Origin: a virus | Reading direction: 5' to 3' (one strand) | DNA length: 29,101 nt | Virus record (IMG/VR): IMGVR_UViG_3300046009_005091 | Span: 1 to 29,101 of that record | In this document: positions 26,334 through 29,101 of the stretch, in pieces | Layout of the letters: each line of letters begins with the position of its first letter | Position numbering within the stretch: position 1 is the stretch's first letter | The notes under the pieces: generated by a model | The model's database searches: none | What the model was told of the DNA's origin: nothing | Seen by the model: the letters and a program-made list of their open reading frames with translations, nothing else | Made by a program: the position numbers and the translations under genes

Positions 26334-26795
26334 ATGGAAATTTTATTAAAAGACACACAACACGTAATTACCGAAAATGAATTTCGGCAATTACACTCAA
26401 ATACTAGTTTTCCACAATTATTAACTAGTGAAATATTAAACGATTATAATGCAGTTGCTATTATGGAGGGGCCACAAGCAAGTCCATCTAATAGATATGA
26501 ATATAGTCAACGAGATGGTATTCAAGAAATTAACGGACAATGGTTTACAAAATACTCAATTGGGCCAAAATTTGAAACAGAAGAACAGCTTGATAACTAT
26601 AAAAAAAGTATAGATGATCAAGCTGCGCAATCTGTTAGATTACAACGAGATCAATTATTAAAAGATTCGGATTGGACACAAGTTGCAGATGCACCTGTAG
26701 ATAAAAAAGCATGGGCAACTTATAGACAATTATTACGCGATATAACAACCCAAGAAACATTCCCATACGACATTGTATGGCCACAAGGAATATAA
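26334..26795 (+). CDS. Tail-assembly-chaperone protein (153 aa)
   Basis: The clearest of the three chaperone-type genes. The C-terminal ~55 residues contain RLQRDQLLKDSDWTQVADAP, WATYRQLLRDITTQETFPYD and VWPQG, which is essentially the Phage_tail_APC signature (R..LL..sDWtq..DaP...W..YRq.LRDit.q..fP..v.WP). The N-terminal ~95 residues form a different domain with FRQLHSNTSFPQLLTSEIL and a W-containing strand (EINGQWFTKYSIGPKF), typical of chaperone proteins encoded just after a tail-fibre gene. A helix joins the two. It probably assists folding or trimerisation of the fibre at 24376-26325, eight bases upstream. TAGGA precedes ATG, and the stop abuts the next ATG. Unlike the two copies at 16579 and 18186, it carries the canonical SDW and WP motifs. 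Confidence 0.8.
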   Translation: MEILLKDTQHVITENEFRQLHSNTSFPQLLTSEILNDYNAVAIMEGPQASPSNRYEYSQRDGIQEINGQWFTKYSIGPKFETEEQLDNYKKSIDDQAAQSVRLQRDQLLKDSDWTQVADAPVDKKAWATYRQLLRDITTQETFPYDIVWPQGI

Positions 26796-27410
26796 ATGTC
26801 AATAAGTCAAAAACCTTTACGATCTGAAGCAGGATTTTCTAGTCCGGGATTTAATGTTGATACATCTGGTAATGTTAATATTACTGGATTGTTTAAAATA
26901 AACAATGTGTCAATTGCTAGCGGCATATCGCTACCCAGTACAACTATTTTTAGTAGTTTAACTAGCGTAGGTACACTCACAAATCTCACAGTTAGTGGAA
27001 ATACTACTATATCAAATGGTACTGTTGCAATTTCGTCAACAGGTACAATTACACTAACTTCTAGTGTAACTGGATCAATGAATAATGTTGCAATTGGAAA
27101 CATATCACCATCTACCGGTGTGTTTACTACATTAACAGCAGGTACGATAACAAATATAGGTGGATTAACTATTAATCCTAGTATGTTAACTATCAGTCCT
27201 ATAGCTAGCGGTACTATAAATAACGTAAATATAGGTAATACAGATCCAGGAACAGGTAAGTTTACTACGCTTACTGTTACTTCTATCCCAACAAATAACA
27301 CAGATGCTACAACAAAATTATACGTAGATAACTCAGTTAACACGTTAGAAACTACTATAAAATCGTATGTAGACACCAAATCAATTGCATTAGCAGTTGC
27401 GCTTGGATAA
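26796..27410 (+). CDS. Small fibre-type structural protein (204 aa)
   Basis: Thr/Ser/Ile/Asn-rich beta-repeat protein. The N-terminus MSISQKPLRSEAGFSSPGFN is followed by VDTSGNVNITGLF. Two copies of the unit 'G(S/T)(M/I)NNV(A/N)IGN' then '(S/D)P.TG.FTTLT' occur near residues 91-113 and 144-164. This '.NN..IG...P..G.FTTLT' pattern is widespread in phage fibre proteins, where each copy forms a short trimeric beta element. The C-terminus (KLYVDNSVNTLETTIKSYVD) is a likely coiled coil or trimerisation end. ATG abuts the preceding stop, with AAGGAA as ribosome-binding site inside the upstream gene. A 209-codon antisense frame also spans it (26807-27436, - strand), but its composition shows it to be a shadow. 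Virion location unknown; a short fibre or collar is possible. Confidence 0.7.
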   Translation: MSISQKPLRSEAGFSSPGFNVDTSGNVNITGLFKINNVSIASGISLPSTTIFSSLTSVGTLTNLTVSGNTTISNGTVAISSTGTITLTSSVTGSMNNVAIGNISPSTGVFTTLTAGTITNIGGLTINPSMLTISPIASGTINNVNIGNTDPGTGKFTTLTVTSIPTNNTDATTKLYVDNSVNTLETTIKSYVDTKSIALAVALG

Positions 27411-27424
27411 TAATGGAGAAATAA

Positions 27425-29101
27425 ATGGCAAAACAAAAAATACAGAATTACGTGTTTTTACCGGGAGTATCTAGTAATAGTAATGCTTACCCAAATGCGT
27501 ATTCTTTAATAAAATCAAATAGATCTTTTATATTAAAAGAAACAGTAGCATATATTAATGCTCAAATAGCAATCGATACGGCATCGAATTTATATCCAAA
27601 TGCAGTAACCTTATTAACTAACAATAAACAATTTATAATTGATGAAATTGTCGCATGGATTACAAATCGTGTAACTAACAGCATCGCTCCATTTGCAGGT
27701 TATACAGTTAGTCAACCAACCTGGCGTCAAAATATCGGTTTAGTAATTGATGCATTAATATACGATATTAGATACGGTGGCAATAAAAAAACAATTGATG
27801 TCTCTAAAACGTTTTGGACGGGCGGTACTGCTCAATTACTTTCTCCTACTCAAGAAACTGCAGGGTTTAATCAAATATTTTCATTAATTATTAATAATAT
27901 TTTACCTAAAGTAGCATACGCTAGTCAACAAAGTCCTGTTACCTCAACACAAAATACAACAGGAAATGCAGGTGAATCTGCAGTTCCTACTATTATAACT
28001 AATTTACAAGCAATTATTATTAATGTAATTCCAAATGGATTATCAGTATTGCCTGCAGTAACATATTCGACAACAGTTTATGCAGGATACATATACGACT
28101 ATACACGATGTGATCGTGATATCGGTATGGTAGTAGATGCATATTTACATGATTTGAGATATGGCGGAAATGCTAAGACACGGTATGTATCTTCAAGATT
28201 TTGGAATGGTTCAGTTCCGCAAATCGTAGGTGACAGACGTCCTGAGATTACTGCTCAACAATTTGTTATAACATTAATTACAACTAAATTGTTACCACAA
28301 GCACCTTATACACCATTACAAACTACTGTTTCTAGATATACTAACAATGCAATTGCATACGAATCAGTTAGCGTTACTAGAATAAATTCATTATCTTCTA
28401 GTTTTATAAGTGTATTAACTAATGGTTTAGGAAGTTTACCAACACTAGTCAACGGTGTAACTACTATTAAACTACAAGGCAGACATAAATTAGAAACATT
28501 ATTGATGATTACTAATACTACTAGTAACCAAATTTTGTATAATTTTGTAGATCCAACACTTGGCGGTGCAGTTACTATTGATACAGGATATGTTAGTAAC
28601 GATTATTATCAAGATGACGATTTCCAATCATATAGAAACATAACCGATTATACTACTACATTAATACTCGAAGCTGATACATCAACTGCATCAATAGCTG
28701 ATGATATTCAAATATTTGTTGAAGCAAAAGAACAACGCACTCGCCCATATGATTTTGGTACAGATGCTATTGAAAGACATCGTGTTGCTCAACCACAATC
28801 AATGCTTGACGCTGACTTTGAGTACGGATTACAGCCAACAAAGTGGCAATCTTTTGGTTTATCTAGAGGATATCCGTCAGTATTTGAAGTTCCAGGTACA
28901 GATACTCCAGTAGTTACTGTAGTAACTGATGCAAGTACCGGTACTAGCGGAACAGGACAATCATTAATTACAGTTACAACTACTGCTCCTCATGGGTTTA
29001 CAGTAAGTACACCGATTACTATTAAAGCATTAGCAAACAGTGTTTCTGGATTTTCAAGAGCAGAAGGTACATTTTTAATTAGTTCAGTTCCGACTACAAC
29101 A
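27425..29101 (+). CDS. Large T4-like virion structural protein, 3' end cut off (first 559 codons)
   Basis: ATG at 27425 with GGAGA upstream opens a frame that stays open to the last base, so the protein continues beyond the window. It begins MAKQKIQNYVFLPGVSSNSN. Two helical modules contain GLVIDALIYDIRYGGNKKT (from residue 105) and, after RCDRDI, GMVVDAYLHDLRYGGNAKT (from 234); the same motif occurs in the 1581-residue fibre protein. Residues ~440-480 read RPYDFGTDAIERHRVAQPQS then MLDADFEYGLQPTKWQ, a signature I associate with large virion structural proteins of T4-like cyanophages, though I cannot name the T4 counterpart. The last visible part (SGTGQSLITVTTTAPHGFTV) starts another beta-repeat region. 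A baseplate or tail-attached role is the best inference. This gene is the strongest single link to the T4-like marine lineage. Confidence 0.78.
   Translation, partial: MAKQKIQNYVFLPGVSSNSNAYPNAYSLIKSNRSFILKETVAYINAQIAIDTASNLYPNAVTLLTNNKQFIIDEIVAWITNRVTNSIAPFAGYTVSQPTWRQNIGLVIDALIYDIRYGGNKKTIDVSKTFWTGGTAQLLSPTQETAGFNQIFSLIINNILPKVAYASQQSPVTSTQNTTGNAGESAVPTIITNLQAIIINVIPNGLSVLPAVTYSTTVYAGYIYDYTRCDRDIGMVVDAYLHDLRYGGNAKTRYVSSRFWNGSVPQIVGDRRPEITAQQFVITLITTKLLPQAPYTPLQTTVSRYTNNAIAYESVSVTRINSLSSSFISVLTNGLGSLPTLVNGVTTIKLQGRHKLETLLMITNTTSNQILYNFVDPTLGGAVTIDTGYVSNDYYQDDDFQSYRNITDYTTTLILEADTSTASIADDIQIFVEAKEQRTRPYDFGTDAIERHRVAQPQSMLDADFEYGLQPTKWQSFGLSRGYPSVFEVPGTDTPVVTVVTDASTGTSGTGQSLITVTTTAPHGFTVSTPITIKALANSVSGFSRAEGTFLISSVPTTT

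Noticed and set aside
26807-27436. 209-codon antisense open frame on the - strand opposite the small fibre gene
   Set aside because: It covers a Thr/Ser/Asn-rich gene almost exactly, and its Val/Ile/Pro-rich translation is what the reverse of such codons gives. The + strand gene has fibre motifs and good ribosome-binding sites.

Overview
This window looks like part of the late (virion) region of a large T4-like contractile-tailed phage. It resembles the myoviruses of marine and freshwater bacteria, i.e. the T4-like cyanophage and pelagiphage lineages. The reasons are: AT-rich DNA; almost every gene on one strand with 0-34 base gaps; T4-type late promoter motifs before three genes; and long, Thr/Ser/Asn/Gly-rich fibre and baseplate-type proteins with motifs I associate with T4-like cyanophage structural genes. 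No tRNA, CRISPR array, integrase or transposase was seen, and the host cannot be named from this sequence.

Layout. 1-5930 holds the end of a fibre-type gene, two small virion-type genes and a 1581-residue fibre protein (ten WxG/HTS repeats, then a beta-helix). 5965-14877 is a 2970-residue protein made almost entirely of 34 copies of a beta-rich repeat placed between the two ends of a small virion-type domain. 14877-18467 carries three paralogous glycine/cysteine-rich proteins that look like adhesin tips, with two small proteins of the tail-assembly-chaperone type among them. 18535-22539 is an enzyme island: a GT9-like glycosyltransferase, a NodU/TobZ-type carbamoyltransferase and a 2-oxoglutarate/Fe(II) oxygenase on the + strand, then a HAD-fold protein on the - strand that lacks its catalytic aspartates. 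22639-29101 returns to virion genes: a fibre gene, a modular fibre gene, a third chaperone-like gene, a small fibre-type protein and the first 559 codons of a large structural protein that continues beyond the window.

How it may work. The fibre, adhesin and chaperone-like genes probably build alternative or composite host-recognition structures. The enzyme island probably makes or decorates a sugar or other small group on the virion, the host surface or the phage DNA; the substrate cannot be read from the sequence. The junction into the island at 18491-18534 combines a hairpin that covers a ribosome-binding site with an exact T4 late promoter inside that hairpin, the arrangement known from T4 lysozyme gene e.

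The best candidates for something new are: the giant repeat protein as an insertion into a small virion domain; the glycine/cysteine-rich adhesin and chaperone set; the glycosyltransferase-carbamoyltransferase-oxygenase-pseudophosphatase island; and its stage-switching leader. All family assignments come from reading motifs by eye, without database searches.
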